Shown here: positions 13,993-21,378 of the stretch, one piece after another
Layout of the letters: every line of letters starts with the position of its first letter
Numbering within the stretch: the stretch's first letter is position 1
Assembly (NCBI GenBank): GCA_947479995.1
Contig: CANKBT010000002.1
Span: 1-39,206 of the forward strand
Length of the DNA stretch: 39,206 nucleotides
Reading direction: 5' to 3'
DNA from: Frankiaceae bacterium
Lineage (GTDB): Bacteria; Actinomycetota; Actinomycetes; Mycobacteriales; SCTD01
Translations under genes and position numbers: made by a program
Notes under the pieces: generated by a model
The model's input: the letters and a program-made list of their open reading frames with translations, nothing else
What the model was told of the DNA's origin: nothing
Database searches by the model: none

Positions 13993-14334
13993 CTAGGCGG
14001 GGTTGAGGTCGATCGCGGTGTTGACGGCCAGCAGTACGTACTCGCCGCCGTTCGGAAACGGCTCGGCGGGCAGGTCGGCGCCTCCGTGGTTCGTGCCGCC
14101 GGACGCGGCGGTGAAGCCGCGCCACCCGGCGACGGTGAAGCCGGCGGGGATGCTGAAGGTCTCGTCGCCCGCGAGCGGTGTGCGCCCGGCGGCGGCCGCC
14201 GTCCAGGCGACGGGCTGCCGGGAGTAGCCGCCGCCGGTGGGCTCGGCGCCGCCGGCGTCTACGAGCGCGACGTACGTGACCGCGGCGGCCATCGCGTTCG
14301 CGCCGATGTTGAGCAGGCTGTCGGCGATCGCCAT
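13993..14334 (-). CDS. Phage tail/structural protein
   Basis: 113 residues from ATG 14334; GGAGG lies just upstream, overlapping the preceding gene's stop. The start MAIADSLLNIGANAM followed by TYVALVDAGG and the end PNGGEYVLLAVNTAIDLNPA are typical of a small beta-rich protein encoded near LamG-type fibres in actinobacterial phages. It probably caps or connects tail appendages. No enzyme motif is visible. A 5-base gap separates it from the LamG gene. Confidence 0.62.
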   Translation of the reverse strand: MAIADSLLNIGANAMAAAVTYVALVDAGGAEPTGGGYSRQPVAWTAAAAGRTPLAGDETFSIPAGFTVAGWRGFTAASGGTNHGGADLPAEPFPNGGEYVLLAVNTAIDLNPA

Positions 14335-14336
14335 GG

Positions 14337-14657
14337 TCAGGCCTCCGAGATCTTCGTGGCGTTCGGGACGGCGGCGACGAGGCCGCTGCTGGCGGCGGCC
14401 GCGGCGAGCGCGCTGAGGACCTCGGCGAGAGTGAGGCCGTCCTCGGCGACGAGCGCCAGCGCGCCGGCGGCGGTGACGATGAGGGCGGTGACGGCCTTGG
14501 CGTAGCGCCGCACCCACGGCGGGGCGCCGTCGCCCGTGGGCTCGGCGGATGGGACGCGCTGCTCGAGGTCGGTCAGTCGCTCGTCGAGGGCGGCCTGGTC
14601 GTTGCGGAGTTCGACGACGTCAGCGTGCAGGCCGACGACCGTGGGGCGGGTGCTCAC
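14337..14657 (-). CDS. Putative holin/membrane protein with N-terminal coiled coil
   Basis: 106 residues, GTG 14657. Residues about 9-35 form a heptad-like coiled coil (VVELRNDQAALDERLTDLEQ). One hydrophobic segment follows (KAVTALIVTAAGALALVA, about 54-71), then an Ala-rich second segment (LSALAAAAASSGLVAAV, about 82-98). It overlaps the endolysin gene by 4 bases, so it is a strong holin or holin-partner candidate, making membrane lesions that release the amidase. Alternatively it is a structural membrane-associated protein. Confidence 0.65.
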   Translation of the reverse strand: MSTRPTVVGLHADVVELRNDQAALDERLTDLEQRVPSAEPTGDGAPPWVRRYAKAVTALIVTAAGALALVAEDGLTLAEVLSALAAAAASSGLVAAVPNATKISEA

Positions 14658-15448
14658 GCGAGCCGCTTCGCGAGCTCGTCGACGACCGCGGCGGCCATGC
14701 CGGCGGGGATGGCGGCCGCGACGGCCTGGGCGTCGTCGTCGGCGATGGCCTTGGCGAGCGCGAGCACGGCGCCCTTGGCGGCGCCGGCGTCGTCGCGGGC
14801 GCCGGCGAGCAGGGTCAGAGGGGTGTGCTCGGACAGCGGCACGCCGGGGGTCGGCTGCGCGAGCTGCCAGACCTTGCGGGCGACGAGGGTGGCGTCGTCG
14901 TCGGTCAGGGGCATGTCGTCCTCCTGCAGGTGGGTGCCGGCGCGCAGGGCGCGGACGGCGAGGCGCTCGGCGGCGAGCTCGAGGCCGTCGGGGTCGGTCT
15001 TGCGGCCGACGGGGGCGCAGATCGTCTTGTGCATGTGCAGCTCGCCGCCGGTGCGGGCGAGGATCGCGGCGGTCCCGAGACGCAGGCTGGCGAGCAGGGC
15101 AGGCGGCCAGTCCTCGCCGGTGGTGTGGTCGGTCTCAACGCCCAGGCTCTGCCGGTTGCCGGGCTTGCCGGGCAGGGTGCGGCCGGCGTGGTAGGCGACG
15201 CCGGCGGCGAGGACGTACCAGACGCCGCGGCGGTCGACCCACAGCTGGGCGCCGGCGGTGTTCCAGTTGCGCAGCATGTAGGCCGGGACGCCGGGGCTGT
15301 CGCCCTTAGCGCTGGCGTCGTGATGCCAGACGACGTCGATGCGCTTGCTGGTGAAGCCGCCGTGCCCGCGCTGCTGCCAGCCGTCGTGCTCGACGACCTG
15401 CAGGCCGGCGCCGCGCAGGACATCGACGAGCCACGGGGCGGTGGTCAC
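14654..15448 (-). CDS. Endolysin, N-acetylmuramoyl-L-alanine amidase
   Basis: 264 residues; GTG 15448 has GGGAGG upstream. Residues about 36-165 are an amidase_2/PGRP-type zinc amidase: WHHDASAKGD with the first zinc His (42/43), SLGVETDH with the catalytic-site Glu105, and HMHKTICAPVGRKTDPDG with zinc His140 and the late Asp residues. It cleaves the amide bond between muramic acid and the stem peptide at lysis. The C-terminal hundred residues (from about PLTDDDATLV) are helical and Ala-rich, perhaps a wall-binding or oligomerisation module. No signal peptide, so export needs a holin. It overlaps both neighbours. Confidence 0.9.
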   Translation of the reverse strand: MTTAPWLVDVLRGAGLQVVEHDGWQQRGHGGFTSKRIDVVWHHDASAKGDSPGVPAYMLRNWNTAGAQLWVDRRGVWYVLAAGVAYHAGRTLPGKPGNRQSLGVETDHTTGEDWPPALLASLRLGTAAILARTGGELHMHKTICAPVGRKTDPDGLELAAERLAVRALRAGTHLQEDDMPLTDDDATLVARKVWQLAQPTPGVPLSEHTPLTLLAGARDDAGAAKGAVLALAKAIADDDAQAVAAAIPAGMAAAVVDELAKRLA

Positions 15449-15534
15449 GGGCCCTCCCAGTCGCAGCGCCTGCAGGCCAGCGGCGCGAAGACGTCCCGCG
15501 GGAACCGGAAGCGGTGACCGCGCAGACGGCACAC
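15445..15534 (-). CDS. 29-residue Cys/His micro-protein
   Basis: A short gene that overlaps the endolysin start. GTG 15534, stop TGA at 15445-15447, within the GTGA of the endolysin. The product reads MCRLRGHRFRFP...LACRRCDWEGP. A Cys at residue 2, His7 and a C-x-x-C at 21-24 form a possible zinc knuckle. Short proteins with an M-C-x-L-x-G-H start and a CxxC end are frequent in actinobacterial phages. Support is the intact frame filling an otherwise empty 94-base gap, the exact 4-base coupling and the metal-ligand pattern. Function unknown. Confidence 0.55.
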   Translation of the reverse strand: MCRLRGHRFRFPRDVFAPLACRRCDWEGP

Positions 15535-15542
15535 GAGGCGCC

Positions 15543-16184
15543 TCAGCACGCGACCGGGCCGACGACGGGCAGCGAGCAGACGGTGTCGGTGAGGTCGCCG
15601 ACCACGCCTCGGTCGTCCGGGGGCGGTGTGGGCGGGGCTGCCGGTCCGCCCATCGAGGGCGGGGTGCTGCTGGGCGGCGTGACAGGTGTCGGCGGCGCCG
15701 GGCGAGAGGGCGTGCCGGTGGGCGCAGGTGCCGCGGACGTGCCTCCGGCGCGCGGTGCCTGCGCCGTGCCGCTCAAGTCGGTCATCGCGGGGACGGGTCG
15801 CGGCGGGTCACCGGCCTCGGGGATCGGCAGCAGGCACGGGGAGCCGGGCGCGGCGCGGTCGAGGTTGCGCTGGCGCAGGCTCGTGATGGCCGCGCGCAGG
15901 TCGTCGGCGATGGGCTGCCGCAGGACGGCGTCGTCGCGCACGCACTCGCCGTCGTCTCGGGCCTGCGAACGGCGGGCCAGCTCGGCGGTGGCCTCGGCCT
16001 CGAGGCGCAGGTCCTCGGCGGCCTGCTCGCGCTCGACGCGAGCGACTTCGGCCCGAACACGGCTGTCGAGGCGTTCGGTGCTCACGAGCGCGGCGATGCC
16101 GGCGCTGACGGCGGCGATGAGCAGCGCGGCGACGGCGAAAACGGCGACCATGGCGCCGCCGGTGCGCCGGTCGGGGGTGGTCAC
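15543..16184 (-). CDS. Membrane-anchored coiled-coil, Pro-rich protein (possible spanin-like)
   Basis: 213 residues from GTG 16184, overlapping the upstream stop. One membrane segment (AMVAVFAVAALLIAAVSAGIAALV, about residues 11-33) is followed by a charged helix/coiled coil (STERLDSRVRAEVARVEREQ and on to about residue 75). Cysteines then occur in two small clusters. A long Pro/Thr-rich part (about 130-190) ends with DTVCSLPVVGPVAC. The layout of anchor, coiled coil and extended Pro-rich arm, next to holin and endolysin genes, resembles spanin or i-spanin-like lysis proteins. Gram-positive hosts rarely need spanins, so the role is open. Confidence 0.6.
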   Translation of the reverse strand: MTTPDRRTGGAMVAVFAVAALLIAAVSAGIAALVSTERLDSRVRAEVARVEREQAAEDLRLEAEATAELARRSQARDDGECVRDDAVLRQPIADDLRAAITSLRQRNLDRAAPGSPCLLPIPEAGDPPRPVPAMTDLSGTAQAPRAGGTSAAPAPTGTPSRPAPPTPVTPPSSTPPSMGGPAAPPTPPPDDRGVVGDLTDTVCSLPVVGPVAC

Positions 16185-16516
16185 AGGCGCTGCCGCTTGC
16201 GGGCGCCGCGGACGGCGAGGGCGGTGACGCCGTAGACGAGCGCGGCGGTGAAGATAACAGTCGGGGCGAGCCGCCAGGTGACGGTGCCGTCGCCGACGCG
16301 CAGGGCCTGGTCGACGGCGAGGGTGGCGCCGCAGCCGCTGCCGCCCAGCAGCGCCCAGGCGATCGCGCGGGCGGCCTTGGCGTCGGCGCTGACGGTCCGC
16401 TGCCACTCGCCGTCGGGGGCGCGGCGGGTGGCGAGGTAGAGGGCGACGCCGACGGCGACGCCGAGCAGGCCTGCGCAGGCGACGGCGATGCGCAGGGCGT
16501 CGAAGAACACGGTCAT
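16181..16516 (-). CDS. Three-segment membrane protein, holin candidate
   Basis: 111 residues, ATG 16516. Three hydrophobic stretches are visible: IAVACAGLLGVAVGVALYLA (about 10-29), IAWALLGGSGCGATLAV (about 52-68) and PTVIFTAALVYGVTALAV (about 84-101). A basic C-terminal end RGARKRQRL follows. The size, three membrane segments and basic tail are typical of holins. It overlaps the neighbours on both sides by 4 bases. Confidence 0.65.
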   Translation of the reverse strand: MTVFFDALRIAVACAGLLGVAVGVALYLATRRAPDGEWQRTVSADAKAARAIAWALLGGSGCGATLAVDQALRVGDGTVTWRLAPTVIFTAALVYGVTALAVRGARKRQRL

Positions 16517-16719
16517 GCGTTGCCTCCCGGCGGCTGGGTCTCGCTGTCCTGAGTGCGGGAGAAGAAGCGGTAGGCGCCGAAGCCGCCCATGCTGACCATC
16601 AGTCCGGCGCAGCCCCCCATGACCGCGGGGTCGCTGGTGACGACGCCGTACGCGAAGCCGGCCAGGGCCACCAGCACGACGATCTGGCCGAGCAGCACGG
16701 GCGACAGGCCGTCACGCAC
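16513..16719 (-). CDS. Two-segment small membrane protein, holin candidate
   Basis: 68 residues, GTG 16719 with GGAGAG just upstream. Two hydrophobic segments, LLGQIVVLVALAGFAYGVVT and VMGGCAGLMVSMGGFGAYRF, form a short hairpin topology, followed by a polar tail SRTQDSETQPPGGNA. This is compatible with a class II holin or an antiholin paired with the next gene. The four membrane proteins in a row make a complete lysis cassette. Confidence 0.6.
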   Translation of the reverse strand: MRDGLSPVLLGQIVVLVALAGFAYGVVTSDPAVMGGCAGLMVSMGGFGAYRFFSRTQDSETQPPGGNA

Positions 16720-16737
16720 ATCGCTCTCCCGTCAGGG

Positions 16738-17493
16738 TCAGGGGACACGCCGGGTGTGCTGGTCGAAGAAGCGCACGAGGTCGGCGGTCGGGACGAGATT
16801 GGTGATGTCGTCGCTGTGGTTGAGCGTGTCGCTGACCTTCGTGGCGGTGCCGCCGAGCGCGGTCGCGAGGGCGCGGACGTACTGCGGGCGGGTGACGTCG
16901 TCCGCCTCGGAGTACCAGAAGCGGACGGCGCCGGGGCGGGCGAGCCCGACGTTGATGAGCGCGGCGGTGCCGGTGCCCAGAGGGCTGGCGTGCTGCGGCA
17001 GGGGAGCGGGCCAGGTGACGCCGAGCGCAGCGTCGATCTGGGCGCGGGCGACGCCGAAGACGTCGCGGTTGCGCAGGTCGTTGAGGTCGCAGGCGGGCTG
17101 GATGCCGCCGACGCACAGCACCCGGCCGGGGCGCAGGCGGATGTACGTCATGGCGACGAGGTCGCCCATGCTGATGGGCTGCAGGGCGACGAGGGTCGGG
17201 TGCGCGCCGTGCTGCGCGGCGAGCGCGACGGCGGCGTCGACGATAGGCGCGGTGCTCGGCCGGCCCCAGTTCGCGGGGCCAGTGGGGGCGACGGCGACGA
17301 CGACGTGCCCGGCGCGGACGAGAGCACGCACGAGGCGGGTGAGCGACGGGTCGGTCGTGTACGTCGCGGCGGTGTCGCCGGCGCCGGGCAGCAGGATCAC
17401 CGCTGGGCGCCCGCGGCCGCCGCCGCGCGGGACGCCGAGGAGGTCGGTCTCGCCGGCGCTGAGCCGGTCGCGGTCGAGGCCGACGACGCTCAC
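16738..17493 (-). CDS. Phage alpha/beta-hydrolase-like esterase
   Basis: 251 residues, GTG 17493, overlapping the tail gene upstream. The fold pattern is clear: ILLPGAGDTAATY (oxyanion loop), GHVVVAVAPTG (strand), a nucleophile elbow ALQPISMGDLVAM where Ser follows Pro-Ile rather than the usual Gly-x, an acid loop VRFWYSEADDVT and a late LNHSDD supplying the His. A complete Ser-Asp-His set is therefore possible. Its place between tail tip and lysis genes suggests cutting of envelope esters, either as a LysB-like lysis enzyme for lipid-rich walls or as a tail-bound depolymerase. No signal peptide is visible. The substrate is unknown. Confidence 0.68.
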   Translation of the reverse strand: MSVVGLDRDRLSAGETDLLGVPRGGGRGRPAVILLPGAGDTAATYTTDPSLTRLVRALVRAGHVVVAVAPTGPANWGRPSTAPIVDAAVALAAQHGAHPTLVALQPISMGDLVAMTYIRLRPGRVLCVGGIQPACDLNDLRNRDVFGVARAQIDAALGVTWPAPLPQHASPLGTGTAALINVGLARPGAVRFWYSEADDVTRPQYVRALATALGGTATKVSDTLNHSDDITNLVPTADLVRFFDQHTRRVP

Positions 17494-18407
17494 AGCGCGT
17501 AGGCCGCCAGCCAGCTGCGGCAGTAGCGGCGCTTCTGCACGGGCGGGCCCGGGATGAAGAGCCCGTTCTGCAGCTGCATGACGGCAGGACCGACCTTCTG
17601 CCCCATCATGCGGAAGGTGCGAGGCGCGGCGATCGGGCCGATGCGGTGCAGGTCCTTGAGCTTGGCGCTGCCCAGGAAGGATGCGGGGACCAGGCCGGCG
17701 TCCTGCAGCACGAGGCCGAACTCGGGGTCGGCGGGGTTGACCTCTTCGACGAAGACGATGGGCTGGCTGGGGGTGCCGCCCTGTGTCGTCGTGGTGGCGA
17801 GCGCGCCGAAGGCCAGCCAGACGTCGCGGTCGGTGGGCTGCAGCGTCAGCTGCGGGCCGACGGCCTGCGCGGTGCCGGTGAGCACGAGGGGTGTGCCGGT
17901 GTTGTTGAACGCCTCGTCGAGGAACTCGGCGCCGAGGGCCGGGACGGGCTGGGCTCGGCCGAGGTCGGCGCTGTAGCCGAGCAGGTCGCCGTCGGTGGCG
18001 CCGTCGAATGCGCGGAGCAGGGCGGCGTCGGTCTGCGCGTTGCTGGGGGCCTGGGCCTCGAGCGCAGCGGCCTGTGCACTGACGGCCGCGGCCTGCGCGG
18101 CGCTGGCCAGCACGGGGGCGGCGGCGGCGAGCGCGCCGACCTCGCTGCTTGTCACGGGGAAGCGCCCGAGGCCCGCGTCGGCCCAGACGGTGTCGAGCTG
18201 CGGGAGGTAGACCAGGGGCAGGCGACCGAGGCGCACGGCGGCGGTGGTCGGTGACCCGGTGGCGTCCCGGGGCACGAGCGGCGCGCTGGCGACCTCGCTG
18301 GCGTAGAAGGTGACCACGTCGGAGTCGTCGACGAAGGTGCCGTCGCCGGCGAGCGCGACCGCAGGCCCGAAGGCGTAGTGCGTGACGCCGCCGACGACGA
18401 TGCTCAT
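17490..18407 (-). CDS. Tail fibre/tip protein
   Basis: 305 residues, ATG 18407. A beta-rich N-terminus (SIVVGGVTHYAFGPAVALAG) is followed by an Ala/Gln-rich helical rod (about residues 90-125, many AQAAA repeats). A globular C-terminal half with PQLTLQPTDRDVWLAFGALA completes it. The rod between two globular ends is the usual layout of a trimeric tail fibre. No enzymatic motif. It precedes the hydrolase, which may use it as an attachment site. Confidence 0.65.
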   Translation of the reverse strand: MSIVVGGVTHYAFGPAVALAGDGTFVDDSDVVTFYASEVASAPLVPRDATGSPTTAAVRLGRLPLVYLPQLDTVWADAGLGRFPVTSSEVGALAAAAPVLASAAQAAAVSAQAAALEAQAPSNAQTDAALLRAFDGATDGDLLGYSADLGRAQPVPALGAEFLDEAFNNTGTPLVLTGTAQAVGPQLTLQPTDRDVWLAFGALATTTTQGGTPSQPIVFVEEVNPADPEFGLVLQDAGLVPASFLGSAKLKDLHRIGPIAAPRTFRMMGQKVGPAVMQLQNGLFIPGPPVQKRRYCRSWLAAYAL

Positions 18408-18435
18408 GCGCGCTCCTGGGTGCTGGTCAGGCTGG

Positions 18436-19359
18436 TCACAGCAGCGGGCCGACCCACTGCAGGCGTACGCCGCAGCCGGCCTGGGCGCGCTTGGTGCCGG
18501 TGGCGTTGCGGACGTAGCCGAGGCGGACGGTGAGCGGCCCGCCTGCGTGCTCGTAGCGTCGGCTCAGGCTGGCGTCGTCCTCGATGCGCGGCAGCTGGCC
18601 GGCGGTGAGCAGCGTGTTGTTGGCCTGCAGCCGGCCCTCTCCATCGGCGCCGCCGGACAGGGAGTACTCGCCGGTGACGAGGTACTCGCCGCGGGGCGCG
18701 TCGCCGAAGTTGCCGACGTGCACGTCCTGCAGCCCGGCGATGAGCTCGCCCTCGACCTGCCGGTAGCTCTCCCAGATCCGGCGGGACGGGCTGTCGAGCA
18801 GCCACGTGGGTGCGCCGGTGGTGTCCGGAACGCGGGCCCACACCTCCGTGCCGCGGCGGACCTGCAGGCCGATCGGCGCGTCGGCCGGCAGCGCGGCGGA
18901 CGGGGAACCAAGCGTGATGGGCTTAGCGCTGAAGGCGCGCAGGTCGCGGATGGCGGTGGGTGCGGTCTGGCCGGCGGTGACCTGCACCAGCGCGAGGACC
19001 TGGTCGTCGAGGACGCCAGGCGAGGACTGGATGCCGGCGGGGATCTGCTCGCTGCTGCTGCCGGGGACGACGGCGAAGGCGCTGGTGTCGGTGCCCCAGT
19101 TGCGGCGCAGGACGATGGCGTCCCAGCGGCTTCCGCTGCCGATGGCGCCGAGCTGCAGGGTGGCCTGGGCGTCGGAGCGGGTGAGGACGCCGCGGCCGTA
19201 GGCGCTGCCGGGGGCGATGGCGACGGTGCGGTCCTGGCCGGCGACGGCCGTGATGGCCAGTCCGCTGGCGACGGCGTAGTCGGAGCCGAGCAGGGACGAC
19301 AGGGCTGCCCACTGCTGCTCGTCGACGGTGCCCTGGTACCCGACGTTGGTGATCGCCAC
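18436..19359 (-). CDS. Minor tail protein/receptor-binding base
   Basis: 307 residues, ATG 19359. The first 120 residues follow a common pattern of phage tail-fibre base proteins (DRTVAIAPGSAYGRGVLTRS, then SRWDAIVLRRNWGT), which attach to the distal tail structure. The second half contains a beta domain (GEYLVTGEYSLSGGADGEGR) and ends RLQWVGPLL. It lies between the Gp37-like tip protein and the tail fibre. The exact role is inferred from order. Confidence 0.7.
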   Translation of the reverse strand: MAITNVGYQGTVDEQQWAALSSLLGSDYAVASGLAITAVAGQDRTVAIAPGSAYGRGVLTRSDAQATLQLGAIGSGSRWDAIVLRRNWGTDTSAFAVVPGSSSEQIPAGIQSSPGVLDDQVLALVQVTAGQTAPTAIRDLRAFSAKPITLGSPSAALPADAPIGLQVRRGTEVWARVPDTTGAPTWLLDSPSRRIWESYRQVEGELIAGLQDVHVGNFGDAPRGEYLVTGEYSLSGGADGEGRLQANNTLLTAGQLPRIEDDASLSRRYEHAGGPLTVRLGYVRNATGTKRAQAGCGVRLQWVGPLL

Positions 19360-19363
19360 GGCG

Positions 19364-20461
19364 CTACCTGCCTGCCTGGTTGTCGCGGATGGAGCGCAGG
19401 ACCTGTCCGAGCAGGCGCGCGACGGTGCGGTTGGGGTCGGCGCGTCGTTCGCCGATCTCGGGGGTCACGAGCAGCCCGTCGCGCTCGGAGAAGGCGACGG
19501 TCGCCTCGCGCAGCACATCGGTGACGACGACGCCGGGGGAGATCTCAACGGTGACGCGGTCACCGACATGCAGGTCCTGGCCGTAGCGGAAGTGCTTGGT
19601 CTCGGCGAGCTGCAGCGACAGGCCGCTGCGGGCACGGCCGTCGCCGAGGGTCTCGGCCGCGCGGCCCTGGACGACGGCCGGGTCGTCGGTGTCGCGCGCG
19701 TCGCGGAAGACCTCGACGACGTCGCCCCATTCGCCTTCGCGAGCGGTGCTGACGAACTGGGTGAAGGAGCGGGCCTCGGCCTGGCCCTGGTCGCCGAGGA
19801 CGACGCGGGTAGCGGTCGGGCCGGAGCGGTCGAGCTGCCAGTCGACGACGACGCCGGACGCGGCGGTGAGCGTGCGCGGGTACTCGCGCGGGGTGTAGCA
19901 GTCGACGAGCAGCCCGTCGTTGACCTGCACGACGGTGATGCCGATGCCGGCCTGGTCGACGAGCGGGAAGAGCCGGTCGGCGAGCGGGTGCATGCGGAAC
20001 GTGGTGCTGATGACGGCGCCGCGGCCGAGGTCGGGCGCGATCGTGACGGGCAGTCCGAGGCGGGCGGCGTTCGCGGCGATGACGCCCTTGACGACGGTCT
20101 CGGCCGGGCCGGTACGGGTGTCGTACGCCGCGGTCTGTGCGGAGAGCGGCGCACCGGGGACCGGCCAGCCGAGGATGCGGGTCAGGAGCCGCCAGTCGCC
20201 GTCGACGCGGTAGGTCGTGCGCTGCGGGTCGCCCGCGACGGCGCGGACGGGACCGCTGATGACCTGCCCGGCGTAGGTGACGACCAGCCGAGCGCCGTCG
20301 GCGGCGAGCTGGGCAGACCGCCGGTGGTCGCTGTCGAGCACGAGCTCGACGGTGTCGAGCGCGTTGTGCCGCGGGACGAAGCGCACGACGGCCGGGTCGC
20401 CGATGAAGCCGAGGCGGCGGAAGGCCTTGTCGTAGACCTCGATGCGAAAGGGGCTGTCCAT
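19364..20461 (-). CDS. Siphovirus ReqiPepy6 Gp37-like tail tip protein
   Basis: 365 residues from ATG 20461, whose ATG overlaps the stop of the upstream gene. The N-terminus FRIEVYDKAFRRLGFIGDP and following RFVPRHNALDTVELVLD match the Gp37-like family, a tail-tip hub-like component of actinobacterial siphoviruses. Later segments (RTTYRVDGDWRLL, HVGDRVTVEISPGVVVTDVL) fit the same family of baseplate-hub barrels. It follows the distal tail protein and precedes the receptor-binding genes, the usual place for the hub. No lytic domain is fused to it. Confidence 0.82.
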   Translation of the reverse strand: MDSPFRIEVYDKAFRRLGFIGDPAVVRFVPRHNALDTVELVLDSDHRRSAQLAADGARLVVTYAGQVISGPVRAVAGDPQRTTYRVDGDWRLLTRILGWPVPGAPLSAQTAAYDTRTGPAETVVKGVIAANAARLGLPVTIAPDLGRGAVISTTFRMHPLADRLFPLVDQAGIGITVVQVNDGLLVDCYTPREYPRTLTAASGVVVDWQLDRSGPTATRVVLGDQGQAEARSFTQFVSTAREGEWGDVVEVFRDARDTDDPAVVQGRAAETLGDGRARSGLSLQLAETKHFRYGQDLHVGDRVTVEISPGVVVTDVLREATVAFSERDGLLVTPEIGERRADPNRTVARLLGQVLRSIRDNQAGR

Positions 20462-21378
20462 CACCAGGCGCGGGCGTACAGCGGAATGAGCGTTGCGGTG
20501 ATGCTGCCCGTGCCGGCCGCCGCCAGGGTGAGCGGAACCTGCTCGCCGGGCGCGACCGGCGCGAAGTCGACGGCGCCGAGCTCGGCGGTGCGGTCCGCGC
20601 CGGTGCCGTCGATGGCGGTCTGCTCGGTGGGGCGCGGGTCGACGCGCAGCGTCTCCCCGGCGGCGAGCTCGATGGGCACCTCGATGGTGCGGCCGTCGAC
20701 GCCGACGGTGACGCTGTCGAGCGGGCCCTCGAGGTCCCAGATCGGGTAGGCCGGCTCGTCGCCCGGGTTGTCGATCGTGGCGAGCGCGAGGGTGCTGCCG
20801 CTGCTGATCGTGAACGGCGGGCCGGGCAAGAACGGCGAGCCGGGTGACGCCTGGAAGGTCCGGGCGATGGGCTCGCCCTGCCAGAACGGCTGCTCGTCCG
20901 CAACGAGCCGCACGCCGTAGACGGCCCAGCCTGCCTGCACCGGCAGGCGGTCGAAGGCCTGGTTGTCGGTGCCGTCGTACCGGCAGGTGAGCGTGCGCCG
21001 TGCGCCGTCGGGGTGGGTGACGGTCCAGGTGCCGGGACGGTCGGGGTGCATCGTGCGCCAGAAGGCCCGGTCGTACTTGACCCACGCCTCGCTGCTGTCG
21101 TCGACGAAGACGAGCAGCGGCCAGAAGACGTCGCGCTCGAGGGTGCGGTGCCCGCGGTAGCGGCTGCCGGCGACGGCCGGGCTGCTGCTGGCGAAGCGGT
21201 CGTGCTCACCGCGCCCAAGACCGCGGGTGCCGCCGCGGATGAGTCGCACGCCGCTGTCCTCGCCGGTGAGCTCCCAGACGCTGCCGTCCCAGCCAGTCCA
21301 GGTAGGGCGCAGCCCCACCCATCGGCTGTCGACCTCGGGCTGCGGAACTGCGCCGGGGAGCGCGAGCAGCAGGGTCAC
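20461..21378 (-). CDS. Distal tail protein
   Basis: 305 residues, GTG 21378, overlapping the tape-measure stop by 4 bases. The pattern GWDGSVWELTGEDSGVRLI, a middle GSRYRGHRTLERDVFWPL and the strands AWAVYGVRLVADEQPFWQ-like region are typical of Dit-type distal tail proteins that follow the tape measure in siphoviruses. A second beta domain (from about residue 205) could be a galectin-like insertion that anchors fibres. It forms the ring joining tail tube and tip. Confidence 0.78.
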   Translation of the reverse strand: MTLLLALPGAVPQPEVDSRWVGLRPTWTGWDGSVWELTGEDSGVRLIRGGTRGLGRGEHDRFASSSPAVAGSRYRGHRTLERDVFWPLLVFVDDSSEAWVKYDRAFWRTMHPDRPGTWTVTHPDGARRTLTCRYDGTDNQAFDRLPVQAGWAVYGVRLVADEQPFWQGEPIARTFQASPGSPFLPGPPFTISSGSTLALATIDNPGDEPAYPIWDLEGPLDSVTVGVDGRTIEVPIELAAGETLRVDPRPTEQTAIDGTGADRTAELGAVDFAPVAPGEQVPLTLAAAGTGSITATLIPLYARAW

